Source: Linepithema humile (Eukaryota > Arthropoda > Insecta > Hymenoptera > Formicidae). Taken from it: a DNA stretch of 64,000 nucleotides. Under the pieces are notes generated by a model, which searched no databases, was not told the origin of the DNA, and saw nothing but the letters and a program-made list of their open reading frames with translations. This document shows positions 12,038-22,980 of the stretch, one piece after another. The stretch is taken from contig NC_090130.1 in assembly GCF_040581485.1 (NCBI RefSeq), forward strand, positions 5,518,001 through 5,582,000, in the 5' to 3' direction. The translations under genes and the position numbers were made by a program. How positions within the stretch are numbered: the stretch's first letter is position 1; every line of letters starts with the position of its first letter.

Positions 12038-12340
12038 CGGGGTAACTTTCAATAAACGTTTTTACTCTTGATTGCGTGAACGAAGTATTTCTACTCACGT
12101 GTTTAGAAGTAATAAAACGGCAGACTAATTATATTAGCTATCGAACGAGCGATAAAAAGCAGTAAAAGCGAGCAAAAGGGCATAAATAAGGATCTGCGTC
12201 CTGCGTGCATATGAATAATAAAACCGCGTGCTCCGTTCGAGAAAGTGCGAGTGTTTTGTAATCGTGCGTAATTTTGCGCGAACATACTTGGCCGCAGATG
12301 GTTATTGAATTATTGCCAATTTGTTCGCTATTCGTTTTAG

Positions 12341-12631
12341 ATGCGCGATGACTTTATCCCGTATCAATTACGCACGCTTACGGAGTCAGAAGTGACTCCG
12401 AGCCTCGCTGCCCGCAGGCACGGTCACGTGCAAGATGCGGACAACAGATGTGCTCCCTGTCGAACTTTTTACCAATATTTGTTTGAGAAATTCGCCTTAC
12501 GAAACTTGCTCCTATTCGTTATTACATTACATACTTTGAAGACCTCAAGTGCAATAAGTGAAGAAATACGGACGGGCTGGAACGATCTTCAGCGTTTCAT
12601 AGATATTGCGCAACAGAGCCCACACGAATAA
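12341..12631 (+). CDS. Candidate 96-residue reading frame, unknown protein
   Basis: The ATG follows TTTTAG directly, so the frame could start an exon at a splice acceptor or be a free-standing small ORF. Codon content is mixed and protein-like, with segments such as NRCAPCRTFYQYLFEKFALR, a hydrophobic stretch NLLLFVITLHTL, and a polar tail ending IAQQSPHE. No domain is recognised. The nearest upstream donor (11735) does not join in the right phase from its ATG frame. The start context is weak and no poly(A) signal follows closely. Chance is a real alternative. Confidence 0.2.
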   Translation: MRDDFIPYQLRTLTESEVTPSLAARRHGHVQDADNRCAPCRTFYQYLFEKFALRNLLLFVITLHTLKTSSAISEEIRTGWNDLQRFIDIAQQSPHE

Positions 12632-13064
12632 CGCAATATTACGTTAATATCGAAATCGCGCTGATTGGAATACGCGTTAAGGTTTTCAGAAACGAAATAT
12701 AACAGTTTTTCGTTATATCATGTATAAATCGTGAGTGATTTCTAAACGGATGAATGAAGCGCGCGGGGAGAAAATTGCGCCACTCGCTAGATGGACGGCA
12801 ATAACAATCGCTCCACTTTCGCGAATTTGCGCGTTTTACAAATTGCGCCTCGGTGTAATGGCCCTTTTCGTTTGCAGGCACGCGTGCGACCCAGGCGCCG
12901 CGAGGCGCGTCGCAGATCGTCGTTGTGTGCAAGCGAGCGCGCTGCCGGCGTGCAAACGCGCCGCTTGCGCAATCCTCGAGAGAAGGAGATCGGGAGAAGG
13001 AAAGGAGGCTCGCGCACGGAGGAGAAGACTGGTGTGCCGCGGCCGCCAAAAGTGAAATCGAGAG

Positions 13065-13120
13065 ATGGAAGAGGACCAAGCGGAGATAGGGCGCTTCGAG
13101 ATGTTAAGTGGAAGAGGGAA
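13065..13120 (+). CDS. Candidate first coding exon (18 codons), unknown gene
   Basis: An ATG in purine-rich context (GAGAGATGG) opens MEEDQAEIGRFEMLSGRG and ends in a GGGAA|GTAAGA donor, in phase 2. It sits at the downstream edge of a CpG-rich patch, as first exons often do. The nearest acceptors (13137, 13216) give an implausibly short intron or an immediate stop, so any partner exon must be further right. Confidence 0.17.
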
Positions 13121-13130
13121 GTAAGACGAA

Positions 13131-16100
13131 TTTGCAGGCCTACATATCCCTTGAACGCGATGAGCGATAACTTCTCTCGTCATTTAACAATTCCTGTAAA
13201 GTATCAATCTTGCAGCGGTTAAACTTTTCCGATTTTAACATTCCTATTTACATAACTTACAATAACGACTGAAGTAATAATTTAATTTTCAAAAATTTGA
13301 CGTATACATCACAATAAAATTATTGTTAAAACAAAAATCTATTGTTTCTTGAAAAAAGAATTTAGTAAGTAGTGTAAATTGAGTCTAATATGACTTCCAC
13401 ATGGCTCGGTCTGAAACTTCATTACTTAGTGCTGTTACGAGGGTGGAAATAAGCATGCGCTACGATAATGTATAGAGAAATGCCGCGGCGTGAATAAGAA
13501 CAAGTTTGCAAGAACATTCGGGTTATCGGTGCTTAGAATCGAGGAGAATGCCTTCTGTGGTACCTCGTTAAAAGACTATCCGTATGCACGGCCTGGTATA
13601 AACCAGACGAAAACTGCGATCGCAACTCCGTTAACTATGCTTGCGCAAACTACATCGCCGATGATCATTGTTCTCGAAGAGAGCAAATATTTTTATCGTT
13701 CATTTCTTAGAACGATTATAGAACACATTTTTTTCGTCTAATTTCATTTCATCCAGCTGTGCTTATCCGGCTTCGCAGATTCGAAAGTGAGGATTGAAAG
13801 ATATTAAAAAGTGATAAAAATTATCTATGCGTTATCATCAAATAGATGTTTCCGGTTATTTCCCGAGTTTCTGTGTGCCGGTTAACCAGATTACGGAAAC
13901 ATTTTGCAACTGTTGACTTAATGGCCTGCTTTATCTGATATAAGAATCAATGTTAATTATATTCTATATAAAAATATGAAAAAGAAATTTATATGTAATA
14001 ATTTACATCATAATTTATGTCATCAGTTATTGAGAACGTTATTGTCGTGAAATATATATATATGTATATACAGACAGCCTCAATAAAATTTTAATAAAAA
14101 ATTCAGATTGGATATTTTTAGTGCCGGTCAACATACGTTTTTATTACCCAAATTAATCGTATCATAACCGTAATAATCGGACAATTAATGATGCAATATC
14201 TATACTTTTATGTCTATATTCATATTTTTATAAAAATTATGTAAAGTCTTCAATAAAATATACCTAAAATTTCCCATTACATATAAAACACAAGGAGAAG
14301 AAATTTATATTTTATCGAATATGTCGTAAATATCGTTTGGCAATTCTAATTAGCGGATTTTGTATCGACGTTTCTTGCGATGCCATAATTTACATTATTC
14401 GGTATTATCGCGATTTTTATAATACACAGGTAGCTCGCTCCTCGGGGCTCGTTTCTCAAAGGCGTTAAATGCCAGCGCGTGTATACTATTATTTTGTAAA
14501 TATCTCCTTGACATGATTGCGCGTAAAAATATATATATACGCAGACAGGATCGTTACAAGCATTCGATTGCGTTCAAGTGCGTATTATATCCTGTATTTG
14601 AATGATATTGTAAAGCATCGCTGATTGGTAATTAAATGCTTGACTGATAATTTCCGCGAATATCAAAGATAACAGCATTTATTATATCGTGACGCATCGC
14701 GATTCGTCGAATAATACGTTTGGCGATGATTCGCCTGCAAATTTTTACCGGGCGTGCGAATATTTTAGCCGTGAAACAATGACATTTGTCTTGCGTAATT
14801 ACTAATGTCGTGAATAATCGCAATTCGCGGACGCATATTCATCGCTGCATCGCTACTTGGAAGCTATTTCATGTTTGTAATTTCTCCCTGATGGTCCATT
14901 ATCCCGGTGTACGTATGTGTATATACGTTACGCGCGACTATTTATTTGTGTTCTGCGATTATCTCGCACTCGGCAGCCAGATGTATCCGGCGGATTACTT
15001 GAATTTTTCACTATCAATACTACTGACATTATAAATGTTATCATCATCATTATCTTCTTCCTTTTCACTTTCATACTTGTCGTATATCATCGATATGACG
15101 TGTAGATACCACTAATTACTAGCGAACTGTCATTCGATAACGACCTCTCCTTGTCCCTTACGATTAAGAACATGCTATAGTAACGGGGGATTAATTGCCG
15201 ATTGCTGAAGTACACTCGGATTGGGAAATAAAATTTATTCCAGCTGATTATTATTACGCACACGGTAATTATCGACGAGTATCATTAATTTCTTGAATTA
15301 TTTCAATTAAAAATGACCATACGGATGATTTTAATTATTTACAATCCGCGTATCGTCGCCAAAAAAGAAGCAAGAAAGGATTTTATTAATTTTTCAATGG
15401 AAGTCGCAATCGGCGAGCGAATTAATTTCATTCGATTGCCGCACCGGAGAGCAGCCGACACGTCCAAAGAGCGAAAACATTAGCGCGACTAAGCCGCGCT
15501 AGTTGAAAATCGCTCGGATCGCGATTATTGATCTGGGTCAGCGAACACCTTTCACGCATCAGCCGAACGTTACTCAACTTTAATCGTTACAATTTCTTTG
15601 TCTATGCTGAATGGCAGGAAAATTATAGTCATGTTAAACGCGCGCGTTACAGTTCGCGCGCAAGATTTGCATAAGTACCCGCGCTCTTGAGATCGTCATC
15701 GTCGCGAACTTGGCGCATCGGTTTCCAAGATCCGGGGGACGTCTCGCGCGAGCGGCGCGTTACGAAGCTGCCGCGCGAATCAGAAACCTTCGCGAGGTTG
15801 AGAAAGAGCGTCTTCCACAAGGTAGCCAAGCGGAACCTCTCGCAGTTGACTCGCGATAACTTCTGAGAATCGTTAATGTCTTTCTACGGGGACTATACAC
15901 GTCGCCGAGGAGAGTGACGTGTGGCAGCGATCGGCGGTAGATCTCCACGGCGAAGATCACGCGCATTGGGAAACGACGCGAGGTTGATCCGGGTCGCTCT
16001 TCCACGAGTGCTCGGTCGACTCTCCTTTTCCTCGACGAGCGGCGCGATAGCCCCTCGCGCGCGCAGTCAGTGACACCACGTCGGTGTCAAGGACTCCGAA

Positions 16101-19100
16101 GGATGAGCATCGGTCTATACCGAGATTTATCGGGTTATTTGCGTATATGTTACAAGGCTACGCCGCGAGCCGAGTGACAAGTCGACACCGCCGAGTCCTG
16201 GGTGTCCCGCGTATCCTCTTCTTCCGCGCGAATCCGCCAATCGGCGTCGCCGATCGTAAAAGATAACGGTGCACCGCCTGCGATTAGATCAGGTGAGCTA
16301 TTCCATTCCGCGAACTCTAGGTAGACAATGCGTAATCTACATGAATGACGTTTACAGTGACTGGCGCGCTCCCACTTACACGCACGTCTTATCTTCGTGG
16401 AAAAATCTCCGCGCAAAGAAATTAACCTTAATCCGCAATTCTTCCCTAAAAGCGCTCCTTTTCTGCTTCACATTGAATCGATGATTATATGATCCACGGA
16501 TAAAAATCATAAACGCGGCTTGCAAAATCGCGAATTCTCTCGATGCGACGCAACCTATTACTTCACGGATTATTACAGCTTTTCGTATTTCCTTCGAAAT
16601 GGAGCGAGAATCGAGTCGGATTTTTCGAATCGATCACTTCTAGACGCAAAACAGACATGCTTTGCAATTATTGCACTGTAATGCTGCTAGTACAATTATG
16701 AGCTAGCAATAGCCGGCTATAACTTAATTAAGTCTTGACTAACTGAGTAAGAATGTAGGCGCGATCCGTAATTACTGCAATGCGATTGCAGATAGATACT
16801 TCATTGATTTGATTTCGGTTACTTGGATTACGGTGATACTTCATTGAGTTGATTCTTATCAACTGTGATGGTCATTCAAAGGAATTTTTAATCGCACTAT
16901 AACAAAGCTTTGTGTTTCTATTGTTAAAAATAATATAAACACAAATTTACGTTGAATGCTAATCGCTTTTAATAATCTGATATCTCACATAGTGCTGAAT
17001 TCAAAAGCTTGCAAGGCCAGACACGCACTAATGAGGGATTATTATTTGGTTAAGAACATCGTTACCGCAAGAAACGAGAATCCTTGCTAAGTAGCGCTGG
17101 AATCTTTCGTAACGCGACAATTCTGCTGCTCGAAATTTGAAGAAAAATTGCGGATCGACGTGCGGACGCACGCACGAGCGTTTTTCGACACAATTACGCT
17201 CGTCTCTCCCGAGGTGGGCTTTATTATATTTTTCTCGCGAATTCCGGACAACAATGTTGCAAAATTACCGGTTTTTACAAGGTACGCAACGCCGTCGCCG
17301 ATCGTCAGCCGCGCGCATTCTCTAACCGCATAGTAATTGCCGCGATGACCCCGGTTGTTGCGCGCAGGCATTGCAACTTTTGCAGTTTCATCATTGACAA
17401 ATATCAAAAAAAAGAAAGAAATATCAATAGAAAATAAATTAATTAAAATCTTCATAAATCATCTCACGCCACTGTATCTTGTCGAAGAAATCGGAAGTTT
17501 ATTTTTAAATTGCAATAATATGACTCAGGTGTAAACCGACATTTGCGGTATACGTACAGTAATTACGATGCAATGCAAGCACTGTACACAAACATATGTA
17601 ATTACGATAAATTAAAGAGGTATCTTTCAACACGGCGCGCAACGCGAGCTTCCGTTGTGATGATCATATCGATAGAAACGATCGAATTTCTGTTTTGCGA
17701 CGAGTTTTAAAGCTTTCGTATTTTATAGACCACTTTCGCAATCACCCGCGGTGCGAAGTGCACACTCTAACATTGCGGCAATTACCGCCTAAACCTCGTG
17801 GCTGCGCGGCGACCTTACCAGTTCCTGCGTTACACAATGTGAGCCGATAGTTCGGCGCGATCACGTAGCAGAACCACGAATGCTCCTTCGTCTGTAAAAC
17901 AATAATTGACCATGCGATATTCGTTGTTTCCCGTAATTGTAATCGCGAAGGAATATCGAACAGGATCTTGTCATCGTCTTTGAGTCACGTCACGTTCTAC
18001 TATCTTATGTTTGTTTTAGACCAAGACTGCTGAGAACGCAGGAAAATCTCGCCTCCCGCGCATTTTAATTACCGCGAACAATTACTATAATGACCCTGAA
18101 GAAGCGCGACGATCTTGCGAAAAAGTCTCTAAGATAATATCTTTTTTATTTACACTCGAGGTGTTACGAAAATAAATTTCTAGTATCGAGGTCGTGAATT
18201 CAAGGGTCTCGTAGAGGAACAATATTATTTGTACACACAAAGAGCAAAAGTCGGTCACTATAAAACAGAAAAAAAAAACAAATGTCGAAATATACGTCTT
18301 AATATAAATTTCTCATTATTTGAAGATAATGAATCCATCTCTATTCTCGCCGTTGAATCCAGATTTTGGAAATGCTCATGTTCGCGCGTTCCCTCATCGC
18401 ATATGCGCCGCTTTACATGGCCGGGCACGCGCTTTAATTGCACGCGCAATTACCAGGATGACCCCGGGCGTCGCTGACCTTACGGAGAATGCCCCTTTAA
18501 ATTCCTGCATTTCGCAACTGGCGGATGCTTGCTCTACGCGTTCCTGCACACGTAGGCAGCAGCCGTGTTAAGCGTCGTTTGGGCCATTGACGAGCGTTCA
18601 TACGTGACCGAGGGGTGACGCGAGCGATCGAGACGGAAGATAAGAGAGAGAGAAGAAGACAAAGACTGTATGTCCGGTGGAACGCGCGGCGCATACGGAA
18701 AATGCGAGTTCAATGTCACAGCCCGACGATCCGCTACTATCTTCCCGCATCCCCTCCCTAACCCCGGGATAGTTCTTTACCCATCGTCATGACGGTCGCG
18801 CGTCTTGCGTAACGCGAGGCCTAAATACCAGTCGCCACATTCAGACCGGATAATTGAAGATCGCATCTAAATGCAGATAACTTCTCCGCTGCACTTCAAC
18901 AAAGTCGTTAACTATCCCGCGCGAAGCTGTCACTTTAGGTGACTTCGTTTAGCGCGAAGATAGCAGTCTCGCGAAGGAACGAGTTTCTCGCGAAAAGTTT
19001 CGAGTGGCGCGAAACGGCAAATGTAACTTCCATGAAACTTTAAGAGGGAAAGTTTCGCGGTAAATTACAAATACGACTATATTGATTACATGAGCAGTGC

Positions 19101-20721
19101 ATAAACATAATTATGTAAATATTAATCTACAAAAATCTGCGCCTGCGGAATGCATACGAATCTATGTGCTTCAATTTGCGAATGTCTTTAATTAATATAT
19201 GATATACGGCGACGCGCGATTTTACGCGGCGTAAAACGCAATCGCATTTAAATAACCAACCGACATTCAAGGCAGGACGTAATTCATCGGGATAAAACAG
19301 GATGTCGAGAAGCAGGTAACTCGCAGGGAACACGTTTGTGTATCTGCATAAAATGCAGCTTGTCTACACGCAAATTCGGACGGGTTCGTCCGTCCGAAAT
19401 TGGACCACCGGGCGATTTCTCAAAGGTGAGTGACGCTAAAATTGTAAAACCGGTTAATTTAGAATTTCGACGCTGCGATAGCTCGCGCCGACAGTGCGCG
19501 AATTCTCGCAGCTGCGATGCAACTCCTGTGCAAGCCCCCGCGTTCTCGGCGGGCCTGCGGGATGCGTCGATTCTAAAAATACACATCTCACTTAAACCCC
19601 TTCCCGATCGCGCCGGTGCAAATGTACGCGCGCCGGCGCGGTTATTTTAATTTATCTCTTCCACATTTCCTACTTATGTCAGGACTCGCTTCTCGAACGC
19701 AATCGCGTGTTGTTGTGTTCTTTTTGCGAGTCTGCTTATAATCCATCGACACAATCACTTCTACTCCCCCAAAAAAATATATGGCATCAGAAATGCATGT
19801 AAGCGATCAAGAAGTCGCTATAAATAATCGTGCAAGGACATTCGATTATAATGTTTAAGAGCGTGATTGCGCAATATGCCGAAGTATTACAAAGTATGCT
19901 CGCCACGCATTTTTACTGTTTTTGCGAGCAAACGCGAGACTACACTTCGATTCGGCGTGAAGAATGTTCTTTATGTAGAAAGGAACATTAATACATGTTT
20001 TCGCCGGCGGGCCTGTGAAAATTATGTTGCACATGGAGTAGAGAATTCTCCTAACCCGCCGGCAATAGGTTAAGAACGAAACCCGGGGACGTTCACCCGC
20101 GCTGTAATTTTGCAGTTTCGCAAAGGGCGGCACTTTTAACGCCGCCCTGGCAAAGTCGGCGGCCAGGCTGGAAGCCATGGCGGCCGCGAAGTGCGATCTC
20201 GCGCACGAACATAACTTTATTAAATTACATGGCCTTAAGTACTTTAGAATAATACCACGACGCGAAACGCGATACGCGACGCCGCGGCCGCGCCGCGCGC
20301 GTGTATAACTTGACAGGTACCGCGTAATTGATATTACGAAACATTGTGCAACAACGAGAGGGAGCGCCGTGGTGGAGGGTTTCTTCGTTTCCAGGCGATT
20401 TCGTGCAAAATAATTAGCGACGGGAGTCGAGAATGGGAAAAGAAAAAAGAAACGTAATCGGACTCCCTGGGGTACTACCAATCTCCGCTGATGTCCAGCG
20501 AAACGCCCTGCCTCCTGATTGCCTTCGCGCTATATCGAAAACCTTGCACTTGACAGTATGCGCCGAACGTTCACGCGAGTCCCCGACCTTCGACATATTG
20601 CGCTATGTGCAAATTTTCTGACGACATGACTTCACTTTTGCATGTCACTACAACATATCCTCCGCAGTATTCGAAAGAATTTTCGTACTTGAACAATTCA
20701 TTAATCGCGTTATCTCACTTA
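13131..20721. other. Mixed AT-rich and CpG-rich non-coding stretch
   Basis: From 13.2 to 15.6 kb the sequence is AT-rich with no supported gene. CpG-rich patches at 15.65-16.3, 18.4-18.8 and 19.9-20.5 kb create long but overlapping frames on both strands, including a 208-codon minus frame at 19855-20481. An ATG frame at 19353-19425 (starting MQLVYTQIRTGSS) ends in AAAG|GTGAGT and could be an exon. I see no domain anywhere in this stretch. Confidence 0.4.
16067..16292 (+). promoter_or_regulatory. Candidate initiator and non-coding first exon
   Basis: GCAGTCAGTGAC has the arthropod initiator core TCAGT at 16067-16071 within a CpG-rich patch. About 220 bases downstream is the donor ATCAG|GTGAGC at 16293. 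The intervening sequence holds only a short upstream-type ORF (ATG at 16147), so this would be a mainly 5' UTR exon. No TATA box is visible. The call rests on motif and donor alone. Confidence 0.25.
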
Positions 20722-20836
20722 TCCACTCTTAAAAAAGGCATGAGAAGTCGATAGTCTAATGTATCGAAATCTCGAAAGTATCGAAGTGTATTGTTGCAGT
20801 TTTATCGCGACGCTGATTGGTTATCTCAATGTCATA

Positions 20837-20956
20837 TGCGAAAAATATATTTTTACAGTTTATATTTAAATGGTTGTCAAGGCAATATTGATCATGTGCA
20901 AAAAATATATTTTGACAGTTTATATTTAAATGGTTGTCAAGGCAATATTAATTAGC
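20837..20956 (+). repeat. 60-bp tandem duplication
   Basis: Two copies of a 60-bp unit containing ACAGTTTATATTTAAATGG and TTGTCAAGGCAATATT lie head to tail with few differences, inside the left part of the Helitron-like element. Confidence 0.9.
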
Positions 20957-21118
20957 AATTTATAAATGTTTCTATGACAATTGTTTACATTTTCTCAAGC
21001 TGTCAAGTTGTATTCAAATAAAAAAGAAATTTAAAAATATGTAAAAAATTAGGACGTTAATTATAAATTTTTTTGCAAAATTATTTAGATATTTTTTACT
21101 TGTATATTTTTTCTAATT

Positions 21119-21245
21119 ACCAAATATTTGGTAATGGGAACTAAATAATTTCGTCCTAATTACCAAATATTTGGTAATAATTACTAAATCATTTCGTCCT
21201 AATTACCAAATATTTGGTAATAATTACTAAACCATTTCGTCCTAA
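21119..21245. repeat. 43-bp palindromic tandem repeat, left array
   Basis: Units start at 21119, 21162 and 21205, a period of 43. Each contains the perfect 18-bp palindrome TTACCAAATATTTGGTAA followed by a TTTCGTCCTAA spacer. The array continues on the other side of the 48-bp minisatellite. Confidence 0.92.
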
Positions 21246-21253
21246 TTAATCAT

Positions 21254-22204
21254 AAAATTATGGTTGGATCTACCACAATGGATTATGGTCGATCCAACTA
21301 TAAAATTATGGTTGGATCTACCACAATGGGTTATGGTCGATCCAACTATAAAATTATGGTTGGATCTACCACAATGGATTATGGTCGATCCAACTATAAA
21401 ATTATGGTTGGATCTACCACAATGGATTATGGTCGATCCAACTATAAAATTATGGTTGGATCTACCACAATGGATTATGGTCGATCCAACTATAAAATTA
21501 TGGTTGGATCTACCACAATGGATTATGGTCGATCCAACTATAAAATTATGGTTGGATCTACCACAATGGATTATGGTCGATCCAACTATAAAATTATGGT
21601 TGGATCTACCACAACGGATTATGGTCGATCCAACTATAAAATTATGGTTGGATCTATCACAATGGATTATGGTCGATCCAACTATAAAATTATGGTCGGA
21701 TCTACCACAATGGATTATGGTCGATCCAACTATAAAATTATGGTTGGATCTACCACAATGGATTATGGTCGATCCAACTATAAAATTATGGTTGGATCTA
21801 CCACAATGGATTATGGTCGATCCAACTATAAAATTATGGTTGGATCTACCACAACGGATTATGGTCGATCCAACTATAAAATTATGGTTGGATCTACCAC
21901 AACGGATTATGGTCGATCCAACTATAAAATTATGGTTGGATCTACAACAATGGATTATGGTCGATCCAACTATAAGATTATGGTTGGATCTACCACAATG
22001 GATTATGGTCGATCCAACTATAAAATTATGGTTGGATCTACCACAATGGATTATGGTCGATCCAACTATAAAATTATGGTTGGATCTACCACAACGGATT
22101 ATGGTCGATCCAACTATAAAATTATTGTTGAATCTACCATAATCCATTATGGTTGAATTAACCATAAAATTATGATTGGATCCACTATAATTTATTATGG
22201 TTGA
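21254..22204. repeat. 48-bp minisatellite, about 18 regular units plus degenerate edge units
   Basis: The 48-bp unit contains TTGGATCTACCACAATGG and ATTATGGTCGATCCAAC, and repeats from 21254 to about 22125 with only scattered substitutions. The last one or two units are clearly diverged, which is the usual sign of homogenisation by unequal exchange in the middle. Thirty-six of the 48 bases form an imperfect dyad (GTTGGATC...GATCCAAC with ACCA...TGGT inside). Because 48 is a multiple of three and the unit is near-palindromic, two plus frames and one minus frame stay open for nearly 300 codons. I regard these frames as a by-product and not as a gene. Confidence 0.97.
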
Positions 22205-22350
22205 ATTAATATTTGGTAATAATTACTAAATCACTTCGTCCTAATTACCAAATATTTGGTAATAATTACTAAATCACTTCGTCCTAATTACTAAATATTT
22301 GGTAATAATGATTAAATCACTTCGTCTTAATTACCAAATATTTGGTAATT
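22205..22350. repeat. 43-bp palindromic tandem repeat, right array
   Basis: The same 43-bp unit as on the left (anchors at 22247, 22290 and 22333, plus a partial at about 22208). The 22290 copy has lost one arm of the palindrome (ACTAAATATTTGG). The two halves look like one array split by expansion or insertion of the 48-bp minisatellite. Confidence 0.9.
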
Positions 22351-22521
22351 TCTAATAAATATTTACTTGAATAAAAAAATCATTTACTTGATTCTAATAA
22401 ATATTTACTTGATTCTAATAAATATTTATTTCAATAAAAAAATTTATTTACTTGAATAAAAAAAATATTTACTTGATTCAAGTGAATATTTACTTGGAAT
22501 CAAAAAAATCATTTACTTGAA
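22350..22521. repeat. AT-rich tandem array of ATTTACTTGA-type units
   Basis: About eight irregular copies of a short unit (AATAAATATTTACTTGATTCT and variants with poly-A insertions) fill the gap between the 43-bp array and the duplicated 3' module. Confidence 0.8.
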
Positions 22522-22524
22522 TCC

Positions 22525-22980
22525 ACTCTTAAAAAAGGCATGAAAAATCGATACTCAAATGTATCGAAAGTATTGTTGACGCTTTTTTGCGACGCTGATT
22601 GTTATCTTTATTATTCTGGCAGTTTGATAGTTTGAGAGCAAAAGTTATTTTGGCGGTTATTTAAAATTAAAAAAATTATTTTTAAATATTTAGATTTTAT
22701 AATTATTAAATTGTAATAATAAGTGCGCGCGCGTAGCGCGCGCTTGTACTCTTAAAAAAGGCATGAAAGATCGATACTCGAATGTATCGAAAGTATTGTT
22801 GACGCTTTTCCGCGACGCTGATTGGTTATCGCGATTATTCTGACAGTTTGATACTTTGAGAGCAAAGGTTATTTTGACGGTTATTTAAAATAAAAATAAT
22901 TTATTAAAATATTTAGATTTCTTAATTATTAAATCATTATAATAAATGCGCGCGCGTAGCGCGCGCCTGTATTGTTCTAG
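22525..22980 (+). repeat. Duplicated 223-bp Helitron 3' module
   Basis: Two nearly identical copies start at 22525 and 22748. Each runs from ACTCTTAAAAAAGGCATGA through GTATCGAAAGTATTGTTGAC to the GCGCGCGCGTAGCGCGCGC hairpin. Only the second copy ends in CTAG. The first copy is preceded by A|TCC like the outer 5' end, so 22522-22980 could also be a short complete element of 459 bp. Confidence 0.85.
22948..22966. other. Terminal GC hairpin of the Helitron-like element
   Basis: GCGCGCGC, loop GTA, GCGCGCGC. The following bases are CTGTATTGTT and then CTAG. An identical hairpin occurs at 22725-22743 in the upstream copy of the module. Confidence 0.85.

Larger units (their letters stand above)
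10601..13130 (+). other. CpG-rich patch with possible promoters and first exons
   Basis: This is a GC- and CpG-rich stretch within AT-rich surroundings. It is open on both strands around 11.2-11.65 and 12.7-13.2 kb, which is expected from composition rather than coding. Splice donors follow GC-rich sequence at 10740 (TAG|GTAAAT), 11735 (GTCG|GTAAGT) and 13121 (GGGAA|GTAAGA). The pattern fits one or more plus-strand 5' ends, but no downstream exon was identified. (CT)n at 10793-10810, (TA)n at 10960-10979 and (GA)n at 12008-12037 sit in or beside the patch. Confidence 0.3.
20722..22980 (+). mobile_element. Helitron-like non-autonomous element carrying satellite arrays
   Basis: The left edge reads ...ACTTA|TCCACTCTTAAAAAAGG and the right edge ...ATTGTTCTAG|TTTT. 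A 19-base GC-only palindrome (22948-22966, stem GCGCGCGC, loop GTA) ends ten bases before CTAG. Helitrons characteristically start with TC, end with CTRR after such a hairpin, insert between A and T, and make no target duplication; all of these fit. The 5' module (the ACTCTTAAAAAAGGCATGA stretch through GACGCTGATTGG) recurs at 22525 and 22748. Between the ends lie a 60-bp duplication, 43-bp palindromic units, the 48-bp minisatellite and an AT-rich array. No Rep/helicase frame is present, so it would depend on an autonomous partner. Alternatives are a nested set of two or three short elements, or a plain satellite island that happens to match the end rules. Confidence 0.55.

Noticed and set aside
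15005..15115. Acidic minus-strand frame (Glu/Lys/Asp-rich) that might be an exon tail
   Set aside because: Only about 40 codons, made by a short ATC/TTC-rich stretch, with an in-frame stop just upstream and no acceptor.
19855..20481. 208-codon minus-strand frame
   Set aside because: No domain, mixed low-complexity content, and it crosses a CpG-rich patch. It looks like a chance frame.
21242..22165. Three overlapping frames of about 290-307 codons encoding 16-residue repeat proteins
   Set aside because: They arise because the 48-bp near-palindromic satellite has a period divisible by three. All three are equally open and no splice or promoter signals were seen.
21254..22204. CRISPR-like regular repeat array
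   Set aside because: Units are contiguous with no unique spacers, and the genome is eukaryotic.
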